A stretch of 38,548 bases of DNA, from assembly GCF_003462685.1 (NCBI RefSeq), contig NZ_QRVE01000019.1:1-38548 (forward strand), written 5' to 3'. The translations under genes were made by a program, and so were the position numbers. Every line of letters begins with the position of its first letter. Positions within the stretch are counted from its first letter, which is position 1. This DNA is from Collinsella sp. AF23-4AC (GTDB taxonomy: Bacteria; Actinomycetota; Coriobacteriia; Coriobacteriales; Coriobacteriaceae). Positions 7,822 to 14,627 of the stretch are shown here, in pieces. Below the pieces are notes generated by a model that worked only from the letters and a program-made list of their open reading frames with translations, made no database searches and was not told where the DNA came from.

Positions 7822-7979
7822 TGGGCGACAAAAGCCGTTCGGCGAAGCAGAATTGTCGGTGAACGGTAGGTTTTGGGTGGTAAGCGTATCGTTGGAGAGA
7901 CGTTGGATATACTTAAATGTGTTCAAAATGACTGTGCAGGATGCCGTCAATGGCATCGTTGACATAGAAAGATCGACCT

Positions 7980-8984
7980 ATGGCCGCTGTTAAAAAATCG
8001 GTATCCGTCAAAGATGTGGCGCGCCTCGCGGGCGTCTCGGAGCAGACGGTCTCGCGCACCGTGCACGATTCGCCCAGCGTGCGCCCCGAGACCAAGGAGC
8101 GCGTGCGCGCCGCCATGCGCGAGCTCGGCTATCGTCCAAACTTTGCCGGCCGGTCACTACGCCGCGGCAAGTTCAAGACGGTCGGCGTCGCCATGTTCAA
8201 CATTACCGGCACCGGCAACCTCGACCGTATGGAGGGCTTTGCCGCCGCTGCCGACAAACACGGCTATGCCATCACCCTTACTAAAGTAGACGGACACCCC
8301 TATACCCTCGAGAGCGCATCGTCGCGCATGAGCGCGCTGCCGGTGGATGGCATGGTTGTGATCATGAACCGCATGCCGGCGGACTTTGGCACCTTCGAGC
8401 CGCTGCCCGGTATGCAGACGGTGCTCGTTACCATGCTGGAGCACCCGCTGTGCTCGACGGTCGATAACGACCAGTTCGATTGCTCGCGCCAAGTTGTCGA
8501 GTACTTGCTGGGGCAGGGGCACAAGACCGTGCACTTTATCTCGTGTCCCGAGCGCTCGCTTTCGGGCATGCGGCGCGAGGAGGGCTGGCGTGAGACATTG
8601 CGTGCGCATGGTATTGAGCCGCCGCGACTCGTCCGTGGCGATTGGACGGCACAGAGCGGATATGCTGCCGGCCAGGTGCTTGCGGACGATCCGACCTGTA
8701 CGGCCATTTATGCTTCCAACGACGCCATGGCCTACGGCTGCATCCGTGGACTCGAGTCGCGCGGGAAGCGCGTGCCCCAGGACGTGAGCGTGGTGGGTGT
8801 TGATGACAGCCTGGGCGATATCGTGCCCGATCGTCGCCTGACCACGGTGCGTTTTGACAACAAGCGCGTCGGCATGTGGGCGGTCGACAAGATTGCTGGC
8901 GCCGAGGGCGTTGCACCTGGTGTGGAGCACATGCTGTTTCCGGGCGTGCTCGTCGAGGGCGATACGGTGCGCGATGTACGCTAG
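7980..8984 (+). CDS. LacI/GalR-family regulator of the lactose PTS genes
   Basis: A 334-residue LacI-family protein. The helix-turn-helix is at residues 8-30 (VKDVARLAGVSEQTVSRTVHD), followed by the hinge helix and a periplasmic-binding-protein-like effector domain, with typical AIYASNDAMAYGC and VSVVGVDDS stretches near the C-terminus. It is divergent from lacE-lacG and upstream of lacF, and two dyads in the divergent region fit its family. It closely resembles the GalR-type protein at 17790, suggesting a duplication. The inducer is not visible from sequence; a lactose or galactose derivative is the natural guess. Confidence 0.9.
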   Translation: MAAVKKSVSVKDVARLAGVSEQTVSRTVHDSPSVRPETKERVRAAMRELGYRPNFAGRSLRRGKFKTVGVAMFNITGTGNLDRMEGFAAAADKHGYAITLTKVDGHPYTLESASSRMSALPVDGMVVIMNRMPADFGTFEPLPGMQTVLVTMLEHPLCSTVDNDQFDCSRQVVEYLLGQGHKTVHFISCPERSLSGMRREEGWRETLRAHGIEPPRLVRGDWTAQSGYAAGQVLADDPTCTAIYASNDAMAYGCIRGLESRGKRVPQDVSVVGVDDSLGDIVPDRRLTTVRFDNKRVGMWAVDKIAGAEGVAPGVEHMLFPGVLVEGDTVRDVR

Positions 8985-9104
8985 GGTAAAGACCTGTTTG
9001 GGTTGCCGATAATTGTGTTTGGTGTTTGATATTGTCCGGATTGGTTAAAAAACCGTTCACGGGCGAAAAGCAACCGTTCATAGCTCGAAATTGCGTTTTA
9101 CGCT

Positions 9105-9125
9105 GTTCTTTTTTGTTTGAATGTT
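9105..9125 (+). promoter_or_regulatory. Candidate operator upstream of lacF
   Basis: GTTC, seven bases, then TTTGAATGTT matches the site at 1537-1557 (GTTC, seven bases, TTTGAATGAT). It lies 80 bp upstream of the lacF start. Two AACCGTTCA words (9051-9059 and 9072-9080) precede it, related to the GTGAACGGT motif seen in other promoter regions of the window. Confidence 0.4.
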
Positions 9126-9205
9126 ACTGTTCCTGTCATACACAGCGCAGCGCGTATGCCCGGACGCGATGCTCTCCGTTGGTTCATATGTGAAAGGAAC
9201 GCAAT

Positions 9206-9544
9206 ATGGCAACCAAAGAAGAAATCTCGATGGTTGGATTCGAGATTGTCGCATACGCGGGCGACGCCCAGACTGATCTGCTTGCAGCGCTCGATGCTGC
9301 TCGCGAGGGCGATTTTGAGAAGGCCGAGCAGCTGCACAAGGATGCGAGCGATGCACTCATCGGCGCTCACGACACGCAGACCAAGCTGCTTTCGCAGGAG
9401 GCTGGCGGCGGCGAGATGGAGATGACCTTCATCATGGCCCATGCTCAGGATACTCTCATGACCACCATGATCCTGGAGAAGCAGACCCGCTTTACCATCG
9501 ATGCCTACAAGCGCATCGCCGCACTCGAGGCTAAGCTCGCCTAA
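9206..9544 (+). CDS. lacF: Lactose PTS enzyme IIA (LacF)
   Basis: A 112-residue cytoplasmic phosphocarrier of the lactose/cellobiose EIIA family, passing phosphate from HPr to the EIIB domain of LacE. The N-terminus (MVGFEIVAYAGDAQTDLLAAL) and the region MAHAQDTLMTTM match LacF. His79 is the expected phosphorylation site and Asp82 the conserved metal ligand of the trimer. The length suits the family (about 105 residues). GAAAGGAA at 9193-9200 is the ribosome site. It is separated from lacE by the regulator gene and transcribed the opposite way, unlike the lactococcal operon, where lacF directly precedes lacE. Confidence 0.95.
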   Translation: MATKEEISMVGFEIVAYAGDAQTDLLAALDAAREGDFEKAEQLHKDASDALIGAHDTQTKLLSQEAGGGEMEMTFIMAHAQDTLMTTMILEKQTRFTIDAYKRIAALEAKLA

Positions 9545-9571
9545 CGAGCCCGCACAACTAAGTCCCCTTCC

Positions 9572-9605
9572 AAAAACCCTGCCGCTACCCGCGGCAGGGT
9601 TTTTC
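9572..9605 (+). terminator. Intrinsic terminator of lacF
   Basis: A 9-bp stem (CCCTGCCGC, 9577-9585, with 9591-9599) is followed by TTTTT. It starts 28 nt after the lacF stop. The A-run before the stem would let it act on both strands. Confidence 0.88.
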
Positions 9606-9617
9606 TGTCCTCCTCCA

Positions 9618-9684
9618 AGTTGCGGTGGAATAGGGACTGAATAGGGGCCGGCGGGCACAAAACAATCCCTATTCCACCGCAACT
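9618..9684. repeat. Inverted repeat with 19-bp perfect arms
   Basis: The arms at 9618-9636 (AGTTGCGGTGGAATAGGGA) and 9666-9684 are perfectly complementary, with 29 bases between. It lies between the lacF terminator and the next gene. A partial internal repeat (AATAGGG) occurs in the loop. Function is unknown; it looks like a small dispersed palindromic element. Confidence 0.7.
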
Positions 9685-9801
9685 CATCCGGAGACAGGCA
9701 TTGGGGACAGCCTTGGTGCGCTCCGTTCGTCTTCCCGTTCGATTTTTGCTCGGTGGGTATACTTCCTTTCGCATTAAACGCCGGAATGAGGAGGTATCCA
9801 A

Positions 9802-10815
9802 ATGCCGGACAACGGATCGATTCAAAAGAGAGATGCGCATGAGATGGCTCATGGGCGTCCTGTCCAGATAACCGAGCACACGACGGTAACCGAGCTGCAG
9901 CCCAGCCTGTCCGATGTCGTGTGCGCAAACAAAAAGCTGCAGATTGGCTTTATCGTTGCGCTCGTGGTACTGGCGCTGCTGTCGGGCTTTGTGGCTCGTC
10001 CGCATTTCGCCGATACCAAGACTTGGGACTCCACCATCGAGGTCATCGATCAAAAGAAAGGTAACGTACTGGCGCTCACGACCTCGTGCGTGGCGCTGTC
10101 TGCGGGTATTACCGCGCTGCCGGGTGATACAGGAACACCGGTTGCCGAGCAGCTCGCACAGCTTTCGGGTAACTTGGGCATCGTGCTTGCCGTGCTCTAC
10201 CTCGAGAAATACCTGCTGACCATTTTGTGGTCGGTTGGCCTGGGCATCCTGATCCCGTTTGCGCTGGTGCTCTTTGCGGTGTCACTCGGCATTCACGGGC
10301 GCTGGAGCACGAGCGCCGTCCTGCGCCGCGTGGCGACTCGCGTGCTGGTGGTCGCCATGATCGGAATGGCGTTGGTGCCTGCAAGCGTTTGGGTGTCGCA
10401 GAAGGTCGACGAAACGTATCGCGTTAGCATCGAGCACGCCGAGCAAAAGGCGGCCGACGCTGCGGGTGCGGCAGATAGCGACAGCTCCAAAGTAAGCAAG
10501 AAAAAGACCGAGTCCACAGAGTCCAAGAATGTGCTTGAGCAGCTTGCCGACGGCGCCTCGGGTCTCGTCACGTCGGTAACCAGTGGTGCCAAACAGATGA
10601 CCGACGAGATCGTGCAGCAGGTGACCGATCTGATCGAAGGTGTCATCGTGATGATCGTGACCTCGTGCGTGATTCCTCTACTGGTGCTCGTGGCGTTCCT
10701 ATGGCTAGGACACGTGTTGCTGGGGATCGATATCTCCGGTCCCGCGAACTATCTGACGGGTCGTTTTTTGAGCGCTCCGTCCAAACATGCCAAGAAGAGC
10801 GGGCAGTCTGAGTAG
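9802..10815 (+). CDS. Predicted integral membrane protein of unknown function
   Basis: I do not recognise the family. The 337-residue protein has a hydrophilic N-terminus of about 45 residues. Transmembrane segments follow near residues 47-66, 125-165 (a long hydrophobic stretch, perhaps two helices), 185-205 and 275-305. A charged, Ser/Lys-rich stretch lies near residues 215-245 (SDSSKVSKKKTESTESK), before the last helices. There is no signal peptide or catalytic motif. GAGGAGGT 8 nt upstream is a strong ribosome site. The gene appears monocistronic, with a terminator after it at 10849, and its place between lactose genes may be accidental. Confidence 0.85.
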   Translation: MPDNGSIQKRDAHEMAHGRPVQITEHTTVTELQPSLSDVVCANKKLQIGFIVALVVLALLSGFVARPHFADTKTWDSTIEVIDQKKGNVLALTTSCVALSAGITALPGDTGTPVAEQLAQLSGNLGIVLAVLYLEKYLLTILWSVGLGILIPFALVLFAVSLGIHGRWSTSAVLRRVATRVLVVAMIGMALVPASVWVSQKVDETYRVSIEHAEQKAADAAGAADSDSSKVSKKKTESTESKNVLEQLADGASGLVTSVTSGAKQMTDEIVQQVTDLIEGVIVMIVTSCVIPLLVLVAFLWLGHVLLGIDISGPANYLTGRFLSAPSKHAKKSGQSE

Positions 10816-10848
10816 GCGGCAACGCGATCTTTGGAAGATTAACCGCAA

Positions 10849-10890
10849 GAAGGGCGGCCGAGACATGTTCTCGGCCGCCCTTTTGTTTGT
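10849..10890 (+). terminator. Intrinsic terminator after the membrane protein gene
   Basis: A 14-bp perfect stem (10850-10863 with 10869-10882) has a 5-nt loop and is followed by TTTTGTTTGTT. Confidence 0.9.
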
Positions 10891-10952
10891 TGAAAACGCG
10901 GTCGCTACGTCTGCGCCGGGCCCAAGTGGTCAGCAATCATCTGTGAATGGTA

Positions 10953-10972
10953 TTTGTTCAAAAAAGAACAAA
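10953..10972. promoter_or_regulatory. Palindrome in the lacA promoter region
   Basis: TTTGTTC, six A, then GAACAAA forms a 7-bp perfect dyad. It shares the GTTC/GAAC words with the candidate operators at 1537, 9105 and 11007 and may be a further, divergent site. Confidence 0.4.
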
Positions 10973-11006
10973 GATAAACAAATAGTTGTTGCAGTCGATG
11001 TTCGAA

Positions 11007-11027
11007 TGTGTTCAAATAAACATGAAC
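11007..11027 (-). promoter_or_regulatory. Candidate operator upstream of lacA
   Basis: Read on the minus strand, GTTC, seven bases, then TTTGAACACA follows the same layout as sites upstream of the DeoR-family gene and lacF. It is about 96 bp before lacA, in the 307-bp gap that otherwise holds only the preceding terminator and an AT-rich promoter region. Confidence 0.4.
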
Positions 11028-11122
11028 AGTGAAGAACCGCACATTCAGATGCCCGGACCTGAACGCGATTCAACACTTCCAAACAGAAACTACGCACCTG
11101 CGTATCTCTCAAGGAGGATGTC

Positions 11123-11551
11123 ATGAGGGTTGTAATCGCTTCCGATGCCGACGGTATGTCGATGAAGGAGTCCATCAAGGAGATGCTCATCGCCGACGGT
11201 CACGAGGTCGTCGACTATTCCGAGACCCCTGCCGCGGACTTTGTTGATTCCGCGACCGCCGTTGCCAAGGACCTGCTGGAGCACAAGGATTCCCAGGGCT
11301 TCGCATTCGATAAGTATGGCGTCGGCTCCTATATGGCCGCCGTCAAGATTAAGGGCATGGTCGTCGCCAACATTTCCGACGAGCGTTCCGCCTACATGAC
11401 CCGCGAGCACAACGGCTCGCGCATGGTCACCATGGGCCCGGGCGTTGTGGGCACCGAGGTCGCCAAGAAGATCGCCCGCGAGTTCCTGCGCGCCCAGTAC
11501 GCCGGCGGCCGTCACCAGATCCGTGTCGACATGCTCAACAAGATGGCCTAA
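11123..11551 (+). CDS. lacA: Galactose-6-phosphate isomerase, subunit LacA
   Basis: A 142-residue member of the RpiB/LacA/LacB sugar-phosphate isomerase family. With LacB it converts D-galactose-6-phosphate to D-tagatose-6-phosphate. The start MRVVIASDADG, the GSYMAAVKIKGM stretch and the basic C-terminus RHQIRVDML are LacA-like, and the length equals lactococcal LacA (141). In place of the CGTG catalytic-cysteine motif it has DKYGVG, as expected for the non-cysteine LacA subunit. AAGGAGG lies 7 nt before the start. It begins the lacA-lacB-lacX-lacC cluster, 63 bp before lacB. Confidence 0.95.
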   Translation: MRVVIASDADGMSMKESIKEMLIADGHEVVDYSETPAADFVDSATAVAKDLLEHKDSQGFAFDKYGVGSYMAAVKIKGMVVANISDERSAYMTREHNGSRMVTMGPGVVGTEVAKKIAREFLRAQYAGGRHQIRVDMLNKMA

Positions 11552-11614
11552 CGAGAGCCACCGAGAACTCGAACTTCTACCTCAACTTGTGAATTCAGAC
11601 GAAAGGACGTTCTG

Positions 11615-12139
11615 ATGAAGAAGACCATCGCAATCGGTTGCGACCATATCGTTACGGACGAGAAGATCTATCTGGCCGACCGCCTGGAGCAGGCTGGCTA
11701 CAAGGTGCTTGACTGCGGCACCTACAGCCACACCCGTACGCACTATCCCATCTACGGTAAGGCCGTGGGCGAGGCTGTTGCCAGCGGCAAGGCCGACTTT
11801 GGCGTGGCCCTGTGCGGCACCGGCATCGGCATCACCAACGCCGTCAACAAGGTTCCCGGCGCCCGCTGCGCCCTGGTTCGCGACATGACCTCTGCCCTGT
11901 ATGCCCGTCGCGAGCTCAACGCCAACATCGTGGGCTTTGGCGGCAAGATCACCGGCGAGTTCCTGATGGCCGACATCATGCTTGCCTTCCTGGAGGAGCC
12001 CTACGAGAAGACCCCCGAGCACGATGCCCTGATTGCCAAGATCGATGCCTGCAATAAGGCCGACGCCGAGGCTCAGGCTGACCCGCACTTCTTTGACGAG
12101 TTCCTGGAGAAGTGGGACCGCGGCGAATACCACGACTAA
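11615..12139 (+). CDS. lacB: Galactose-6-phosphate isomerase, subunit LacB
   Basis: A 174-residue RpiB-family protein and obligate partner of LacA. It carries the N-terminal GCDHIV stretch, [14 protein letters not shown], and the active-site motif [15 protein letters not shown] with the catalytic cysteine. Lactococcal LacB is 171 residues. GAAAGGACG lies 6 nt before the start. The stop codon is followed almost at once by the 147-nt structured repeat at 12144. Confidence 0.95.
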   Translation: MKKTIAIGCDHIVTDEKIYLADRLEQAGYKVLDCGTYSHTRTHYPIYGKAVGEAVASGKADFGVALCGTGIGITNAVNKVPGARCALVRDMTSALYARRELNANIVGFGGKITGEFLMADIMLAFLEEPYEKTPEHDALIAKIDACNKADAEAQADPHFFDEFLEKWDRGEYHD

Positions 12140-12143
12140 GGAG

Positions 12144-12290
12144 GTTACGCGGTTTTTCCAAACCGCGTAACGGGTCGACGCTGCGAAGCCATCTGGTGGG
12201 CAATCTGCCGTTCAGCTTCGGCGGCATGACCAGAAGGTCAATGCCGCCTCGCTTCACGGCACCTTGCCTCACCAGCTGGCTTCTCGCTGA
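12144..12290 (+). ncRNA. 147-nt structured 3' element, copy 1 (downstream of lacB)
   Basis: It begins 4 nt after the lacB stop. The first hairpin is 12 bp (GTTACGCGGTTT, TTCC loop, AAACCGCGTAAC). An outer stem follows: 12185-12198 pairs with 12270-12283 (13 of 14). Inside is a central hairpin, GGCGGCAT ... ATGCCGCC, with an inner GACC-AGAA-GGTC. A second copy of exactly the same length follows the DAHP synthase stop on the minus strand (29029-29175). Its core is almost identical but its outer arms are different and still complementary. There is no T-run. It could be an RNA structure or a palindromic mobile element. From 12291 to 12515 I see nothing but the lacX ribosome site. Confidence 0.7.
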
Positions 12291-12515
12291 CGTTGAGGTG
12301 AACTGTGGGGTTTATCTCTGTTGTTTAGAGGCAATCCGGCGGGCGAGCTGCTCCGATAACACGTTTGCTTGCTTGGCTTGAGTGCTTCGCTCTCGGCTGT
12401 ATTTGGCGATTTGCAGCTTTTCAATTTACGGCTCGCGTTTCTGTGAGGGGGCGCGGGCCGGTTTTCTATCAGCCCTATTGACTTGGCGGGCTGTCGTAAG
12501 AAAGGGAAGGCTCCT

Positions 12516-13397
12516 ATGGAGTTTGTTCTTGATAACGGTTCTATTCGTGTGGCGTTGAGCACGGCGGGCGGGTCGTTCACTTCTATCGCGGCCAACGGCC
12601 GTGAGTACCTGTGGCAGGGTGACCCGGCAGTCTGGTCGGGCCAGGCACCCATTTGTTTCCCGATCTGCGGTGGCCTTCGTGACGGTCACGCAATGACCAT
12701 GGGCGGCCGCGAGGTAAAGCTCGCCCGCCACGGCTTTGCGCGCAAACAGGAGTGGAAGCTCGAGGAGCAGGGCGACAGCATGGTTGCGCTGAGCCTAAGC
12801 TCTGCCGACCATGCTGAGTTGCTCGAGCAGTACCCGTATCCGTTTAAGATCGTCGCTCGTTACACGATCGATTCGGAAAAGGTGGCCGTGTCGTACGAGG
12901 TGACCAATGAGGGCACCGAGGACATGCCGTTCTTTGTGGGCGGTCACCCCGGCTTTAAGTGCCCGCTCGACGAGGGCGAGTCCTATGACGACTACGAGCT
13001 CCGTTTTGAGCAGCGTGAGGCCACCGAGCTCTGTACTGCCGTCCCCTCGACGGGCCTGATTGATGTTGAGCATCGCAGCAAGAATCCCATGATCGGCCAG
13101 AACCTGCCGCTTACCCACGAACTCTTCGACTTCGCGGAGACCATCTTCGACGTGCTCGAGAGCCGCGTGGTTACGCTGACCAAGAAAACCGAGGACAAGG
13201 GCGTGCGCCTGACGTTCCCCGATATGCCGTACCTGATTGTGTGGAGCAAGCCCGAGGGCGACTTTGTGGCTGTTGAGCCGTGGGGCGGCCTGTCCACCTG
13301 CTCCGACGAGGACGATATTCTTGAGCACAAGCGTGGCTGCCTGGTGGCCAAGCCGGGAGAGACCGTCACCCGCGGCTTTGAGATCGAGATCCTTTAA
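12516..13397 (+). CDS. lacX: Aldose 1-epimerase-like protein (LacX)
   Basis: A 293-residue protein of the LacX branch of the galactose mutarotase superfamily. In Lactococcus lacX is the last gene of the lac operon and its substrate is not firmly known; a phosphorylated or unphosphorylated hexose epimerase role is inferred. Visible hallmarks are the early REYLWQGDPAVWSGQAPICFP, RHGFAR with a candidate histidine, GGHPGF, and the acidic WSKPEGDFVAVEPWGG near the C-terminus. The frame is open from 12483, but homology and the AAGGGAAGG site favour the ATG at 12516. It lies between lacB and lacC. Confidence 0.88.
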   Translation: MEFVLDNGSIRVALSTAGGSFTSIAANGREYLWQGDPAVWSGQAPICFPICGGLRDGHAMTMGGREVKLARHGFARKQEWKLEEQGDSMVALSLSSADHAELLEQYPYPFKIVARYTIDSEKVAVSYEVTNEGTEDMPFFVGGHPGFKCPLDEGESYDDYELRFEQREATELCTAVPSTGLIDVEHRSKNPMIGQNLPLTHELFDFAETIFDVLESRVVTLTKKTEDKGVRLTFPDMPYLIVWSKPEGDFVAVEPWGGLSTCSDEDDILEHKRGCLVAKPGETVTRGFEIEIL

Positions 13398-13450
13398 CGA
13401 GTTATCGTATGTTTGGGGCGGGTCATGCCGCCCCGGAACAGGAGTTCAAC

Positions 13451-14386
13451 ATGATTCTGACCGTTACCATGAACCCGTCGATTGATACGCGCTATCAGCT
13501 CGACAAGCTGATCATTGACGACGTTAACCGCGTCACGCCCGAAAAGACCGCTGGTGGCAAGGGCCTCAACGTGAGCCGTGTGCTGCTGCAGCTGGGTGAC
13601 GACGTGCTCGCGACCGGCCTGCTTGGCGGCCACATGGGTGCCTATATGGCCGAGCTCATGGATGCCGATGGCGTCAAGAATGACTTTGTGCCCATCGCCG
13701 GTGAGACGCGCATTTGCCTGAATATTCTGCACGAGGGTAATCAGACCGAGCTGCTGGAGAGCGGCCCGCAGATCGCCCCGGCCGAGCTCGAGGCCTTTAC
13801 GGCCAAGTTCGCCGAGCTTGCAGCGAAGGCGGACGTTGTGACGCTTTCGGGCTCGCTGCCGCGTGGCGTCGATGCCGGCTACTATGCCGAGCTCGTCAAG
13901 ATCGCCGAGGAGGCGGGCGCCAAGGTGCTGCTCGACACCTCGGGTGCATCGCTGGAGGCTGCGCTGGAGTCCGACGCTAAGCCTGAGCTCGTAAAACCCA
14001 ATCTGACCGAGATTAACGGCCTGCTGGGTACGTCCTTTACGACCGATGATGTCGATGCCCTGCGCGAGGCGCTTGCCGCCGATAGCCGTTTTGCCGGTAT
14101 TCCCTGGGTTGTCGTTTCGATGGGCGCTGCCGGTTCGGTGGGCTTCCATGAGGGTCGCGCGTTCCGCGCCAAGACGCCCGCGATTGCGGCTGTGAACGCG
14201 ACGGGTTCCGGCGACTCGACCATCGCCGGCTTTGCGCATGCCATTGCTGCCGGTGCCGACGACGTCACGGTGCTCAAGACCGCCAATACCTGCGGCAAGC
14301 TCAACGCCATGGATCCCAAGACCGGCCACCTGGTCATGGACCGCTGGGAAGAGATTTACAACAACGTTGAGGTCGTAGAGTTGTAG
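13451..14386 (+). CDS. lacC: Tagatose-6-phosphate kinase (LacC)
   Basis: A 311-residue PfkB/ribokinase-family enzyme that phosphorylates tagatose-6-phosphate to tagatose-1,6-bisphosphate. It shows MNPSIDTRYQLD, the TAGGKGLNVSRVL substrate motif, VTLSGSLPRGV, and the C-terminal GSGDSTIAG anion hole with the catalytic aspartate. The close PfkB relatives are 1-phosphofructokinases (FruK); the operon with lacAB and the resemblance to LacC favour the tagatose role. ATG at 13451 follows CAGGAGTT; the frame is open from 13409, but that part does not resemble the family. It is the last gene of the cluster, and no lacD follows. Confidence 0.93.
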   Translation: MILTVTMNPSIDTRYQLDKLIIDDVNRVTPEKTAGGKGLNVSRVLLQLGDDVLATGLLGGHMGAYMAELMDADGVKNDFVPIAGETRICLNILHEGNQTELLESGPQIAPAELEAFTAKFAELAAKADVVTLSGSLPRGVDAGYYAELVKIAEEAGAKVLLDTSGASLEAALESDAKPELVKPNLTEINGLLGTSFTTDDVDALREALAADSRFAGIPWVVVSMGAAGSVGFHEGRAFRAKTPAIAAVNATGSGDSTIAGFAHAIAAGADDVTVLKTANTCGKLNAMDPKTGHLVMDRWEEIYNNVEVVEL

Positions 14387-14408
14387 CGGTTGCGACTCCT
14401 AATAGAAT

Positions 14409-14472
14409 GAGCGTGGATAATCTCCCGCTTTTGGTGCCCATGCGAGCTCAAAGTGGGAGATTTTCCACGCTC
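14409..14472. repeat. Inverted repeat after lacC
   Basis: The outer arms GAGCGTGGA (14409-14417) and TCCACGCTC (14464-14472) are perfect. Inner arms AATCTCCCGCTTT and AAAGTGGGAGATT pair with one mismatch. The stem is long but has no clear T-run, so whether it terminates lacC is uncertain. Confidence 0.65.
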
Positions 14473-14479
14473 GAGTCAT

Positions 14480-14536
14480 TAGTCGTTGGGGACGTTCTTG
14501 TTTGACTAGTCATTCAAGAACGTCCCCAATGACTAC
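14480..14536. repeat. Palindromic intergenic repeat, copy B
   Basis: The arms TAGTCGTTGGGGACGTTCTT and AAGAACGTCCCCAATGACTA flank a central TTTGACTAGTCATTC. Copies A (221-262) and C (28904-28960) share the words and the central GACTAGTC. Confidence 0.75.
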
Positions 14537-14539
14537 ACT

Positions 14540-14584
14540 CAAAAACTGCGCCCGCCGGCGATGTTGCCGGCGGGCGCAGTTGTC
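14540..14584 (-). terminator. Intrinsic terminator of galKT
   Basis: A 15-bp perfect GC-rich stem (14545-14559 with 14566-14580) is followed by a T-run on the minus strand (complement of 14541-14545), about 45 nt past the galT stop. On the plus strand TTGTCTTG follows, so it may also serve lacC. Confidence 0.85.
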
Positions 14585-14627
14585 TTGAAGACGAAATGAT
14601 CCGTTTTCCTCCGTCCCCAAGGGATCA

